The notes: a model not told the origin generated them from the letters alone. Positions 11,301 through 23,916 are shown, counted from the stretch's first letter. The stretch: 64,000 nt of DNA from Aralia elata (GCA_034770075.1 CM068380.1:81911393-81975392), one strand, 5' to 3'. Numbers and translations: made by a program.

Positions 11301-12128
11301 TTCGCTAACTAAACTAATCTATCTTGTCCATAAATATAATGCATGTCTCTCAATACACACACACACACACACGGTAGTAGAGCGGAATTATGGAAAAGAT
11401 ATTTGCACAAGGAAATTATATAATACTTTTCAAAACTTTTATTTACGTATATGAAGTTATTTAAGATTGTTTAATTTTTATAAAATAATCTTAAATAATT
11501 TCCAAAAAGAATGAAAACATGTTACTCAAGAAAATAAGTATAGAGCAAACACATTGCATAGCATCATCTAGCTAGGTTCAACGTACTTCTAACTTTTTTA
11601 ATTGGTGCACATGCATGTGACTTCGTCCTAGCTCCTCTGGCGCATGCAATCATATATAATTCATGCACAAAAGAGATGTAATTGCTTGCGCATGCCACCA
11701 CTAGCTACTCTCGTCCTGTTGTTCCTCAGTTTTTCACTTTAAATCTTTACGCACACTAGTTTGGCAATGGGGACATGGTTAGGTCCAACATGTTTGCACA
11801 AATAAGTAAAATATCTACCGTCTACTTTGTTAAGCTTGCAGTGTACTGTAACTTTCATCAAGGAGTAAAAACATATATGATTCACAATTCAATGAAGCAA
11901 AACCAAAATTAAGGAAAAAGGTCATGGCATATATATGTAAAATTAGCTAGTAGCATTAATCTAAAGAGTTCTCGATCTCCAGCTGCTTCAGCCAAAAAAG
12001 AAAAAAAAGAAAGAAAGAAAAGAGTCTGTCTCCAGCTGGGCTTCTTCAGAGAAAAAAAAATAAAAAATAAAAAAAAATAGAAGAAGAATTAAAAGAGTTG
12101 TCTCCGGGCTCCAGCTACATATACTTTA
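8396..12128. other. Intergenic or intronic stretch without a supported gene
   Basis: About 3.7 kb without a convincing coding region. Visible items are a short tandem array of CCCAAT/CCAATCC units at about 10325-10351, an (AC)n run at 11355-11372, and purine-rich runs at 11996-12090. A possible splice acceptor (CTCTTACCAG|GATTTTGGGC, exon side from 9791) starts a more balanced, exon-like stretch to about 10090 that could be a 3'UTR exon of the gene at 1881. That link is only inference. Confidence 0.4.
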
Positions 12129-12571
12129 TGATGCGTCAATCAGCAACTCCAAATTAAGATTTTGGTCAACTCAAGAATTTTGGCCTTGATCACCACGTAA
12201 CCACCTCAATCTTGCCTGAAAACCTGCAAAAGGTCCACCAGAGTTGGGGGGCTCCGGGAGAACTCTCCGATACTTAAGTCGATATGGAGAGAGAGAATTA
12301 TTATTGGAGTAAAAAACCTACCTTGAATGTGCTGGAACATCCCTTATTTATAACATGAAAGTCCTCTTCTTCAGGAGTAAAGAATTAGAATCCTACATAG
12401 TTTTAGAGACCATCTAGGTTGTCAATCTTCCTTGAAATTCTATTATTTATGGGATTCAATATGTTTCTAGAATATTCAGTCAACGAAATTATTATATTAC
12501 CCTTTTATTAATAGTATTTTAGAAATAACTCGTAACAACTTGTCATTTGTGGGTTATTTTACCCCACATCA
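12129..12571 (-). repeat. 3' LTR (443 bp) of the 2.0-kb element
   Basis: On the plus strand it starts TGATGCGTCAATCAGC and ends ACCCCACATCA, giving TGATG/CATCA inverted ends. It aligns along its length with 13719-14129 (shared ACTCTCCGATACTTAAGTC and ATGCTGGAACATC-type blocks) but has many substitutions and indels, so the insertion is not recent. Confidence 0.88.
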
Positions 12572-12644
12572 TTTGCCCGCTATTTTTTTAAAAATATATT
12601 TTTAAAGGAGTAGATAAATAATAATAGTTTTTTTTCTTTTTACA

Positions 12645-13285
12645 TGCGCTAATTTTTTGTGCTCATGACGCTAATTCTTGGCTTCCATAGCCTTAATTTT
12701 GGGCTCCAAGACCTTAATTTCTGGCGCCTGTAGCGCTAATTTTAGGCTTTATGGCCTTAATTCTTGGCTCCCGTGAGATTAATTCTAAACACCATGACCT
12801 TAATTTTGGCCTCTATGGCCTTAACTTTAGACCTCTATGGCCTTCTTTGATTATGGACTTCCAATGGCTTGGATTTTGGCCTCCGTGGTTTTAATTCTAG
12901 GCTCTATGGTCTTAATTATGAGCCTCCATAAGCTTGATTCTGGCCTACATAGCTTTAATTCTTGGCGCCCATAGTGCTAATTCTTGACCTTAATTTTAGC
13001 TTTCATAACCTTAATTTTTGGCGCCAATGGCGCTAATTTTGGGTCTTTATGGCTTTAATTCTTGGCCTCCATGGGCTTAATACTGGGTCTCCACGACCTT
13101 GATTCTGGGCCTCTAGGGCCTTAATTCTAGGCTACATGGCCTTGATTCTAGCCTCCATGACCTTAATTTCGGGCATTCGTGGCCTTAATTCTAGGCTTCA
13201 AGGCCTTAATTTCATGTATGACCTTGATTCTAGGCTCCAAGGCCTTGATTCTGGTTTTCATGACCTTAATTATGGCCTCAAACAA
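12645..13285 (-). repeat. 21-bp minisatellite encoding a heptad-like peptide repeat
   Basis: About 30 degenerate tandem units with plus-strand consensus CCTTAATTCTAGGCTCCATGG. Unit lengths in the last part are 21, 22, 21, 18, 21 and 21. On the element's sense (minus) strand a unit reads M/L-E-P-R-I-K-A, seven residues. A readable stretch at the start of the array is VMKTRIKALEPRIKV, preceded by NEEVEKLFEAI. Indels break the frame further on. It lies where gag or pol would be expected within the 12129-14129 element. Confidence 0.8.
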
Positions 13286-13718
13286 CTTCTCCACTTCTTC
13301 ATTGATAGCCTAATGTCTTTGTAATGCAAAACTCCTCTTTTTTGTATTAAGGTCTCCTTTGCAGGTTTATATCTTCCAATAAAATTGGGACTAGTTCCTC
13401 TGTAGGTTTTTCTATTTGGTCTTTATCCTCCTCTCTCACATCTAAAGAATCAATAGACAAAACTTGCCCCCCAGTCACTTTCTGATCACCCTTGGGAATT
13501 TCAATTTCATATGATACATAGAGGGGATAACTTTAATTTAAATTTATTCAGCCATATCCTACCAAGGATTATCTGTGTGATGAAAGGACTTTCACAACAA
13601 AAAATGTGATCATAATGGTGGATTGATTTGGTGCTGAAGCGCGAGTATTCACTGTGATTTCTAAATTGTGAGAAAAAGAATATGATTTTTTATTTTTTTT
13701 CTACAAACGGCGACAATC

Positions 13719-14129
13719 TGATACGTCAATCAGCTGCTCCAAATTAGGGTTTTGGTTAACCCATGAACTTTGACCGCCACTTGACCGCCTTAACTTCATC
13801 GGAAAACCTACAAAAAGTTCACCGGAGTTGGAGGCTTCGGGAGGACTCTCCGATACTTAAGTCAGAATATTGATATGGAGGGAGAAATATTAATTATTAT
13901 AGGAGTAAAATTGCGTACCTTAAATATGCTGGAACATCTCTTATTTATAGTATGAGAGTCATCTCCTTTAGGAGTTAGGAATTAGAATCATGTACTACAT
14001 GGCTTTAGAGATTTTTCAAGTTGCCAATCTTTGGTTAAATTATTTTCTGAGAATTCTATCTTTTATGAGATTCAATATGTTTTTAGAATACTTCAACTTG
14101 TCATTGGTGGATTATTTTTACCCGCATCA
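13719..14129 (-). repeat. 5' LTR (411 bp) of the 2.0-kb element
   Basis: On the plus strand it begins TGATACGTCAATCAGC and ends ACCCGCATCA. On the minus strand it carries ACTATAAATAAGAG, a plausible promoter TATA box. The flanking CTTTA duplication is at 14130-14134. Confidence 0.88.
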
Positions 14130-14134
14130 CTTTA

Positions 14135-16057
14135 TTATCTCTATTTGCTGTCTCTTCTGTGCATGCAGATAAAAGTGAATACTGAGAATTATTTTCGTTT
14201 GATAATCCATGAAGATATATAAAGAAGAAACCCTAATTAGGCAGGACAGACAAGAAGATAAGGGTTAAGAAAAAGGAGATGATCATATATAAATCCAACG
14301 CTTGCAACTCATAGTTACGTGTACTAAAACTTGTACTTTTCATTGAAAAAATAATATGCACCGAAAATATCATTTCTCTAAAAATAAAAATAGAAATTGG
14401 AGTGGCAAAAATAATGCAAGATAAATAGCTAGGTATAACTAATAAATAGTTAATAATGCAAAGATGGACTGATCAGAAAGTGAAGAGTAGCTAGTGCTGC
14501 ACACCCTTTCTTTGCTGCCATGAAATTTAAAGACAAATGAAACAATTACAGTACTACTACATTATTTAAAGCTAGCCTTCTTTCTGTAAAATTCTGCCAC
14601 CTTCTTAATTTATGACTCGCCTTAAAAAGCTGCATGCATGCGTACTAGTAAAAGGTCAGTAAAGAAAAAGAGATGCACAGCATGCTGCATCCCAATATTG
14701 ACTTGTGATTCCTAAGACTAGTTCTTCCATTTCCTGGGGATCAGAGTCATCAATCAGTTAGGGATATTAATTTACCATTTTTAATTCTTAAATTATATAT
14801 AGTACTAGTATTTCTGTAAATAATTACTTTTGCAGCATCCTACCATGCATGCATGTCCATATAAATTGTGGGTATAAAGGCATAATTTGAACCCTTCACG
14901 TTAATTACCTCGAAATTCCACTTTGGTCTAAACATTTTATTAGTTTCTTTAATGTGGATCGAGTACCTTGGCTTGGACTTCCATTAAAGTTTTTAAAATG
15001 TCCAAGTGACTTGCAACTGGAGATTTTTAATTTTTTCTAATCCAAATTGATATAAATAGAAAACAAATTAATTCATCTTTTATTTTCTCTTTCTCTTTTT
15101 ATTTCCAATCAATTATAATGAAAAAAAATCTTATGTCACGGGTCAAACTAGAGACTCTTTTAAAAGATTTACTGGAAGCCTAAGGTACACATTAATGAAC
15201 GTTTGTGTCAAAGTGAGATTTTGTAAATATCCAACCCAACCTATATGTATATCCGAGCTATAATTAAGTCCTTGTCTTCATGAATTCACCCACTAACTAC
15301 AAAATACAAATATATATTTTTCTTTAATTATCATCACTATCTTTTCTTCTTTCTTCCCTTTATTTTTAAATTAAAATTAATACACTCACAGCGTATATAC
15401 AAGAGCGATGTATCAAATTTAAAGTTAAAAGGAGTCTCTTTTATATATATGAAGAATATATAAGGATGTTAGGCTAACAATCATGTTTTTGAGTTTGTGA
15501 CGAAAAAGAGAAGATTGGAAAATTTTGCTTATAATGAAAAACAAAAGAATAAAAATTAAATTTGTATATTTTCTTTCATGTTGTTATCGAGTTAATAAAA
15601 AAATATTTAAGTTTCACATTTAATTTACTAAATTACCCTTATATTAGTGTTACTATGTTTATAATTATAATAGGAATTATAAAGATAATTTTATGTTATT
15701 TAATTTTTCGTCTAAATTCGTTTATTTTTGGACAAAAAAGTTTAACATGAAAAGTGACTTAAGTTTTCCGTTCATTTTTTTTTCTTTTCTGTTTATTAAA
15801 AAACTTAGTAACAAATTAAGGAATTATATAAAACTTAAGTTTTTCATCTATATTTTTTTTCATCCATTTTAAAATTCAATAATAGAAGGTAAAGAATGAA
15901 AAGAAAAGATGGATACGCAACATAATAGACGCATGATAAGTGTGCATGGACTTTAGAAATACTTGTGTACTATATGGATAATACTGATAGATATTAATTG
16001 TATGTAGGCGGATAGATAGATGAGGTCGGTTTTGGAGGTGCGGCTGTACACACATAG

Positions 16058-16093
<36 letters not shown>

Positions 16094-16530
16094 GGTTAGA
16101 GAGTCTCGGAAAGAGACAGTTAGGCAGAGGGAGGAGCCTGAGCGGGTGGGGTGACTAAAACGGATTTTTAACAGACTTATCAGTCGTCTAATTAAGGTCA
16201 TGCGAGATTACTAACTCAGGCTACCAATAAATTATTAGTAAGGGGACCATTAATTTTTAGGGCCGGGAAACCCTAAAAATCCCACTGCATCTTCTGCTTC
16301 CTTCTCCAGAATGCTAGTTAGCATGCATCGTGACTATTGGCTTAACTCCGCTGACAAATTTTCAACTAGTATTAAGTTTTTCTTTTTTCTTTTTGATAAG
16401 TAATTGAAACTCTTTTGATTATTCAGGACTGGTCATTCATGAATGTAGTAATTGTACTTGGTTAATTAATTGTCCTTCCATAAATAATTAAACTGTTGAA
16501 AGTTTTTTTTAAGTAAATCAAATCAACAAT

Positions 16531-16568
<38 letters not shown>

Positions 16569-16946
16569 TGTTAAAAACTGAAATATTGCTTATTTACAGA
16601 ATGACTAGAGAATTATGTACTAATAATTACATTTTCAAGAAGATTTTTTCATTTTCATTATTTTTTTTTATTATTGCAATATACTATTTCAGGATGCATG
16701 AAGAGTCCGTTTGCTTGTCACTTGATGGACAATTCGCCTGTTAATTTCGCAAATGAAAGGTCCATACATAATTTTGGTAGGTACACTGGTTAATCTACAT
16801 ATCCACCTATATATTCCCCCTAAGTTGAAGCTAGCTAATCATTGAGCAATGTCAAAAAGCATACTAAATATATACTTTCCATATACATATTCTTTTCACA
16901 ATTGAGAAAGAAAGAAAGAAAGATAATCCAACACGGCTAAATTTTC

Positions 16947-16978
<32 letters not shown>

Positions 16979-18181
16979 CAATAAACGTATATTTTTATAT
17001 AATTATAAGCTTTTGGTTTTCTGTGTCAGCTGTTAGATCAAGTTCAGCAGTACAATTCAGTTTGCACACTTCAAATCTTTCTGCAAGAAAGCTAGCTGTG
17101 TGGTTCCCTTTAATTTCCTCAGTGGATGTTTTTAAAGAGATAAACATGTATATATACATACATATATATATATATATATATATTCTCATGTCCAAAAAAA
17201 AAAAAGATATATATGTTGGTCCCTCACCTATTATACGGTACCCTCTCACTCTCCCAAGTAGCTTTCATACACATCAACATGACAATGCTCTTGGAGAGTA
17301 AAGGCCACAACTTGTCAGTCCCCTTTGAAAATGGACTTACCAATCTAAGTGGAAATTTCTTAATTCCCGGCTAAGAATTACCTAATTGCATAATCTTTTC
17401 ATCCATTACCTAGTACTATATACCCTCTGAGACTAATTTACATAATTCGTGAATATAAAGAATATATAATTTTGTTTCACGTATATATATTAATTCCTAA
17501 AAATAGTGTGGTGTGTGTATATATATGTGTGTGTGTGTGTATGTGATAATATAATTATGATAGTAACTTAAGAACATGGTTTCATTTTATCCTATTATCA
17601 CTAGAAAGTAAATTTATTGTGTAGAGTAATATTTTTTTGACAAATGCATATGACTTTTTTTTTTCTTATAACGGAAGAAAATATGTGTGTTTACATATAT
17701 ACACTTTTACGAGTGTATTTGTTGTATGATAATAAAATTATAATAATAAATTTGAAAACAATATGTCATGTAATACGTTCTCAAAAAATGTGTCATATTA
17801 TATTATCACAATATTAGTGAACTCATTTTGTGTTAAGAATTTTTTTTTAACAAATGGAACTCTTTTGGCATAAGGGAATACGCTATTATCCAATACTTTC
17901 ATTAAATATCTACCGTGCTACATATGTATGAATTATATAAGTAATAACAAACAAATTTTATCCAGTATGGCAAATAATTAGGGAATTATCAACTACAAAC
18001 TTGAGCCATTGTTATATAATTGGTTATTTGAAGGAAGTGATTAATTACACAAACTAATTGACACGGATCGGTTTTGGTTGGTGGTAGCTAGGTGTGCATA
18101 ATCTGTCGACCCATGTGATGAGAATACGATCACAATGGCTTCTGTAGTTGTCGATAAAGCATTATAAGGGCAACTTTTATA

Positions 18182-18252
<71 letters not shown>

Positions 18253-18376
18253 TCTCCCTTCTTTTATTACTTGTCCGTTTAGAAACAAATTATTTCATTA
18301 AAAATATTAATGTCCCTGTTCCGCAAGAAGAGTGTCATTGTTTGTCATTTTTTAAGGTTCGCTTTAGAGCCGGACC

Positions 18377-18420
<44 letters not shown>

Positions 18421-19674
18421 ACGGCCCTCTCTGAAGTTTCAATGAATATCTTCTCCTTCTTTTATTACTTGTCCGTATAGAAACAAATTATTTCACTAAA
18501 ATTTGTATATTTTACAAATGGATTTTTTTGGGGGGGGGGGGGAATGGAAGATCTAGTACTGTGTTCATACTTATAAAATAAATTAAGTTAATAATTAAAC
18601 AGTGACTGCAAAACTTATTTATCAAGGCAGAAATATATACCTAACAAGCAAGCGTGATGATGAGAAGGAATTAAGTTGATAGAATGTGGACATGACAAGA
18701 TGCCGAGGTATGCCACGTGGCGGCCTATGTGCCGTTGCTTTTTCTTTAATTTTTGCAAGGAGCATGGTCGGTTGAATTCCGGCATCTTAGTTCTCTTTCT
18801 CAATCCTACCACTACTGCTTCATTAGGTATTTTTCTTTGCTATCAAAGTCAAGTACTGATGAACACTTCTTTGCAACCTTCATATATAGAGATAGGTTAT
18901 CTGATCTAATTGATTACTGAATTCAGCAAAAAAGCATTCAGCCTTAGTTAAAAATCATAGTCTGTACGTGAAGATCTACAAGAAGCATAGAACATATATA
19001 CCATACTCATGTAAGTTATATATATATATATATATATATATATAGCATAGGCTTTATATATAAGATTTTCTACACACAACTGTTTCACATATAGAGTTAT
19101 ATATTTATTTATACTTGATTCATGTATATAAATCGATTATCCTCTCTCTCTTTTTTTTGGTGATTTACATATTAATTTGTCAGCTATGATTTTTTTTTTC
19201 TTTTATGTGTTTAATTAAGTAGCATGATCAGTACCTCAACAACTTCAATTCTTATTCTGAAATTTTCATTTTTTGAGCGTATTAATTCTGTACCATCTTA
19301 ATTGTCGAAAGATCATAACCAGTCTCTTGAATTTAATCTATCAAATAAGGTATGAACAATTAAGTTTTTTCACATCTAGGGAATAAAGTACAGGTGAGAT
19401 CGATCTCGTGTTCTCAAATAACTTGCACAAAATGAATCTAATTAATATGAACATATACTGGCATGAACAATTGTTGAATGAAGCAATTAATTAATTCTTC
19501 CTTCACCAAATAGATTTTGATTTTAATTGACTCGATCGAGATTTTTGCTTTCTAAATCTTGTTCTTTCATAATTAATTTTATTCTTGTAATTTTTAATTG
19601 GAAATTTCTAATTCGTTATTTTTAATTCGTTTGGTTTGAAGCATAAAATTAAGTCAGGAGAAATTAAGTTTGGA
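14135..19674. other. AT-rich intergenic region upstream of the TCP gene
   Basis: No gene is supported. The stretch holds several (AT)n tracts: about 16058-16090, 16534-16566, 16951-16978, 17145-17184, 18186-18250, 18382-18418 and 19016-19044. It also has a duplicated cassette near 18.2-18.5 kb, a run of about 12 G at 18530-18541, and a perfect G-box palindrome GCCACGTGGC at 18712-18721, about 1 kb before the TCP start codon. A candidate TATA box TTTATATATAAG lies at 19053-19064, leaving a leader of about 640 bases that may contain an intron. Confidence 0.5.
18183..18502. repeat. Duplicated (AT)n plus unique-sequence cassette
   Basis: A 54-bp segment after an (AT)n tract (18250-18303, containing TTTTATTACTTGTCCG) recurs near-identically at 18449-18502, about 198 bp away. 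A second (AT)n tract, 18382-18418, lies between the copies. Such structure fits slippage or unequal exchange between AT tracts. Confidence 0.7.
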
Positions 19675-19722
19675 ATGGAAGCAATTGCGCAATTAATCCA
19701 GGTGCTCATGCACCAATTATGA
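19675..19722 (+). promoter_or_regulatory. Candidate upstream ORF before the TCP gene
   Basis: ATG 19675 opens a 15-codon frame (MEAIAQLIQVLMHQL) ending in TGA at 19720-19722, only 10 bases before the main ATG and in a different frame. If present in the mature leader it would reduce translation of the TCP protein. A CAG at 19699-19701 could also be a 5'UTR intron acceptor, which would remove most of it. Confidence 0.35.
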
Positions 19723-19732
19723 GAAGTATAAG

Positions 19733-20824
19733 ATGATTTCAAGTTCAAAACAAGCAGATTATGCAGTACCAAAACCGGAAGGCAAAACAAGTGATCATCA
19801 AGGTATAACATTAAAGGCAGCAGCAGCAGCAGCAGCTTCTTCATCCACCTCAACATCATGGCCTAGATCATTGAAGGATCCACGAATCGTCCGCGTCTCG
19901 CGTGCTTTCGGAGGCAAAGACAGGCACAGCAAAGTCTGCACTGTGAGAGGATTGAGAGACAGGCGCGTTAGGCTATCAGTACCCACTGCTATTCAGCTCT
20001 ACGATCTTCAAGATAGGCTCGGCCTTAATCAACCTAGTAAGGTTGTTGATTGGCTGCTTAACGTGGCTAAGCATGAAATCGATGAACTCCCTCCCCTTCA
20101 AATGCCTCCTGGAAACTTTGCACAAAATCCAATGCTGAGGAGGGCTTTTGATAATAACGGTGTTGTTGGTGACTCTGATCATAAATCAGCTGACAAATCA
20201 GAAGGGCAGTTTAAGATCGTTAATGGTAGCGGCATCAATTGGGATAATGATCCATTGGAACTATCTACATCATCAAATTATTGGAGTACTAATTTGAGGG
20301 ATCATCATATGAAATGTAAGGAGGTTGCAGGAGAAGAAACATTTGACAAAGAAAGTAGTTGGACAAAAAGAATGAATCTTGATCAAGGTGTCCACGGTGA
20401 TGCATACCTTTTCCCGAGAGCTAATGGTTCTAATTCTAATTCCCAAACAGGTTTGCTAAATAATGTGATGCAGCCGCCTGTGCATAACTCATCGCACCTT
20501 GGATGGGAGCCTTCCTATTTATCGTTGTCTCATACAGAAGATCATCTCCGCCAAAACTTCAGTAATGGTCATGCGCCAATATTACCATCAACTTTATCTG
20601 GATCTTACCATCCAGTGGTTGTATATCCACCAGCTGGAGGGGATTTTGAATATCCGAAACAAATGATCAACTTTCAGATGTTAAGCTCCACTAGTAATTC
20701 GCAAAATCATCCTTTTTCAAATTCATCTTTTATACCACCACTTTACGGTGTTACTCAAGCCATGAGACCATTTCATTTGAGCATGAGTCCTAACAGTGGA
20801 AGTGCACCAACCAAAGATGATTGA
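19733..20824 (+). CDS. CIN-type class II TCP transcription factor, TCP5/13/17 clade
   Basis: A single-exon frame of 363 residues. Residues 36-47 are Ser-rich after an Ala-7 run (29-35, from a GCA repeat). The TCP domain starts at KDPRIVRVSRAFGGKDRHSK (48-67): basic region about 60-82, then helix-loop-helix about 83-113 ending VDWLLNVAKHEIDELPPL. The short class II-type basic region and the KHEIDELPPLQ motif point to the CIN subgroup related to Arabidopsis TCP5, TCP13 and TCP17. These nuclear factors bind GGNCCCAC-type sites and limit cell proliferation in leaves and petals. I see no miR319 target-like site in the frame, as expected for this clade and unlike TCP2/3/4/10/24. The C-terminal two thirds are low-complexity, rich in Ser and Asn. 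The chosen start follows a short upstream frame, and no upstream in-frame ATG extends it. Confidence 0.93.
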   Translation: MISSSKQADYAVPKPEGKTSDHQGITLKAAAAAAASSSTSTSWPRSLKDPRIVRVSRAFGGKDRHSKVCTVRGLRDRRVRLSVPTAIQLYDLQDRLGLNQPSKVVDWLLNVAKHEIDELPPLQMPPGNFAQNPMLRRAFDNNGVVGDSDHKSADKSEGQFKIVNGSGINWDNDPLELSTSSNYWSTNLRDHHMKCKEVAGEETFDKESSWTKRMNLDQGVHGDAYLFPRANGSNSNSQTGLLNNVMQPPVHNSSHLGWEPSYLSLSHTEDHLRQNFSNGHAPILPSTLSGSYHPVVVYPPAGGDFEYPKQMINFQMLSSTSNSQNHPFSNSSFIPPLYGVTQAMRPFHLSMSPNSGSAPTKDD

Positions 20825-22042
20825 CTTATATAAGCCATGGTTTCTCAAATAGTGGTAGATCCATCGATAAAGGCTCGAGTGCAAAGTTTATGAATGGCGG
20901 TGATCCTAGTTAATTGCATGTGTTTAAGCAGATGCATGGGAATTGATTTGGCATGGAAATTAAGATTTATTATATATGTTGCGTGCATGGTACTTGTACT
21001 TGAGCTGCAGCTTCATACTGGTAAGATCGATGCTACCTCATGTTCATAGTTTCTTGAACAGTAATAAACCTTGAAATATATATTGATAAAATTAAGTACT
21101 AGCTAGTATTTCATTTTCCTATGTCATAAACTAAATTTCACTATACATTGCGAAAAAGTGCATATATGGCGAAAAACTTAATCATTGTGAGCTAATTAGT
21201 ATAAATTGTTTAGCATTTTATTTTTTCCCACAAGCCTTGAACAGTAAACTAATTACTTATTAGCCTACTACAACCGTTAACTCCAAGTTATCACTTCGTT
21301 TTGTCCTTGCAGCTTGGGGATATATATGTTATTAGACTTAAGTCTGATCGAGCATAGGTGATTATAAAGCTATTTAAAAGGTAATTAGGCCTCTTTTTAG
21401 AGCGGAGTGTCGATAGGTCTGTACTTTTGAGTGAATTAGGATTACTTATATTACGTTATATAATATGAGGATTCAACAATTGTAAAATGCACCAATTTTC
21501 TAAAAGATAGTGAAAATTGATCGGCCGTCAATTGTTGACTAGCCTAACATTTGGGTGAATCACGCAAATTTTAAGTTTTGTGTTATTGTTTACTTTCGAT
21601 TTCTTTTTACTATTATTTTTTATTGTGTTGTTATTTTCTAACAATATATAGTCCATGCATCCACAATTTCATTTAATTAAACTGCTATATATTTATATAT
21701 TTATTTATTTATATATATATATATATTTCCCATTAATGTTGAAGATATAGCACTTGATATATATCCTTCACTCAATCCATAAATATTTGAGGATCCTATA
21801 TATTTGACAGTATAGTACGTACCTTTCCTATATTTTTCATAAGAAATTTTGCAGAGAACACAACTAAACATATACTACTACTGTATAATAACTTTATTAA
21901 TTGTTAATTAACAAACTTTAGTCTTTAGGTTGAAGTTTGATAGGCGTTAAGAGGAATTAAGTCAAAAAGTCAAATACAACAAACGTGCATTTTGAAGTTT
22001 ATTTTTAGGGACGGACATAGAAGTAATAGTGACGCATCGGAT

Positions 22043-22095
22043 CGATAGATAGATAGATAGGAAGGAAGGAAGGAAGGAGGGAAGGAAGGAAGGAA
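22043..22095. repeat. (GATA)n-(GGAA)n compound microsatellite
   Basis: GATAGATAGATAGATA is followed by repeated GGAA with one GGAG interruption. Confidence 0.9.
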
Positions 22096-22701
22096 GCGAA
22101 TTAAGCGTCCATTGATAGATAGGTGAGACAAAATTATATAAGTTGTGTCAACGTTGCACAAGATCCAAGAAGCTAGCATTTCAAGCCCTTTCTCCCCTCA
22201 AAGTGGCATAGAATAGAATACAACATATAGAGAGATATATAGGCTGTGACTCTGGCGCGGCTGTGGTCCTAGCTAGCTCAAACGTACTACAAAAAAGAAA
22301 GAGCTAGCTGGCTATATAATAAGTACAAGAAGATGGAGTAATTAATTAGCTAGGGTTTGGACGCAGTACTGCATGCCAGAGGGACCACAGCATGCAGAAG
22401 GCTTCATGGTCATGACTCGTGAGGTCCCCTTATATAGCAAGCTAATTTAATTTTCTGTCATTTATATATTGTTGGCCTAATTATAAGCCAAAATTTCATT
22501 CAACAACATTGGGTGTTTTCTTGCATATTTTTGGTTTAGTAAATTTAGGGTTTAGAGTGTCTTGGGGCACCTAGAAAACATCTTTTTACATTTTGCTGAA
22601 AATGGATTTCAGTTAAAATTAGTACCATATATACATAGAACTGTCTTCTTCTTCTTCCTAGCTAGAATTACTTAATTAGTTAGCTATGTCATACTATACA
22701 T

Positions 22702-22743
<42 letters not shown>

Positions 22744-23860
22744 GTAGATTAATTGCACACACAAAAAGCCCTTAAATTCATCAGTATATTTGGAATTTAT
22801 ATGTCACTGGCTATTACTTTTTCAGCAAATAATGGCCGCTTTATATGTAATATGTGAAGTTATATTAGTCGACAACACGATATATATCAGGATTAGTAAA
22901 TATGGTGTGTTTGACAACTATATTTTTTAATTTTCATCTCTTTCAAATTTATAAAGATGTACATTTCAAAAAATGATTTTTTGTTCTCAAATGTACTAAT
23001 TTTAAAGATAGTCTTATTAGTGGTAATGTGATGATAGAAATGATATTAAAAAGATAATTAAGACATATTATTAATTAAAAATATCATATATATTACTTTG
23101 TAATCTTAAAAATAAAAATATATCTCTAATTTTGGAACTGACAAAAAGATCAATTAAAGTATCTGTCTTATAGATTGACTATTTGGCTTCTTTTCATAGG
23201 TTGTTTACCAATTTACAAAAGATCGACTAATAAATTAATGATGCATGAATAAACTAACTCACGTCACCATGAAGTATATTTATACTATATAATATCTTAA
23301 TTGTAAATGATTTATAGATTAGTCTCTCTAAGTAGCACTGATCATTTTGGATAGTGTTAGCCGTTTAATTAAATCATGTGAACTTATTAGGTTCCCATAT
23401 ATTAATGGAAAGTCTTAGTGTCATATATATGCTGCATGATTAGCTACGTTTAGTTGCATGGCCTTGTTTCTGTTTGGTGGCATATATATATGCATGCAAT
23501 GCAGATGCAGTAGATAAAGACTCCATCCATCGTAATTAGAAGTAAATCATTTTAGTCGGATTTTTGGAAATTCTTTGTTCCATTCCACATTATATTATGT
23601 ACTCCCGTTCTAAAGTATAACATTATTTATCTATATTATGAAGGACATAATTGTCCTTATAAAATATATATAATTGCAGATTGATGACATATATTACTAT
23701 ATTTATAAAAGCCAAATCTTTTTCTATTAATTTGGTCCCCTGGAGAATGTTTGTGCATCCCTTTTCTTGCGTGTATTTGAAGTCAACTCTTCATGAAATA
23801 CGCCAGTTAATGGCTTAAAATTGCTACTTGATTTTGTCCATATATTTTTACTTGATTGTG

Positions 23861-23862
<2 letters not shown>

Positions 23863-23914
<52 letters not shown>
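23863..23914. repeat. (AT)n microsatellite
   Basis: An uninterrupted AT run of about 52 bp. Confidence 0.9.

Positions 23915-23916
<2 letters not shown>

Larger units (their letters stand above)
12129..14129 (-). mobile_element. Complete non-autonomous LTR retrotransposon (Ty3/gypsy-derived), 2.0 kb
   Basis: Two related LTRs (12129-12571 and 13719-14129) flank a 1,147-bp interior, and the whole is bounded by identical 5-bp target duplications CTTTA (12124-12128 and 14130-14134). Minus orientation is supported by a primer-binding-like GTCGCCGTTTGTAGAAA just inside the right LTR (minus strand), a purine-rich AGCGGGCAAA just inside the left LTR, and TATAAATAAG boxes on the minus strand of both LTRs. 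The interior has no intact polyprotein. One minus-strand stretch (about 13500-13350) reads KPTEELVPILLEDINL, resembling the linker between protease and reverse transcriptase in plant gypsy polyproteins. The rest is a 21-bp minisatellite. It must have moved using proteins from another element. Confidence 0.88.

Noticed and set aside
12645..13285. CRISPR-like regular repeat
   Set aside because: Units are adjacent 21-mers without unique spacers, inside an LTR element in a plant genome.
18183..18434. 83-codon frame rich in Tyr-Ile
   Set aside because: It is a translation of (AT)n tracts.
18712..18721. G-box GCCACGTGGC as a TCP-gene control element
   Set aside because: A single palindrome 1 kb upstream is not enough to claim function; it is mentioned in the upstream-region entry only.
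19733..20824. miR319 target site in the TCP gene
   Set aside because: No matching stretch was seen by eye, which agrees with membership of the TCP5/13/17 clade.
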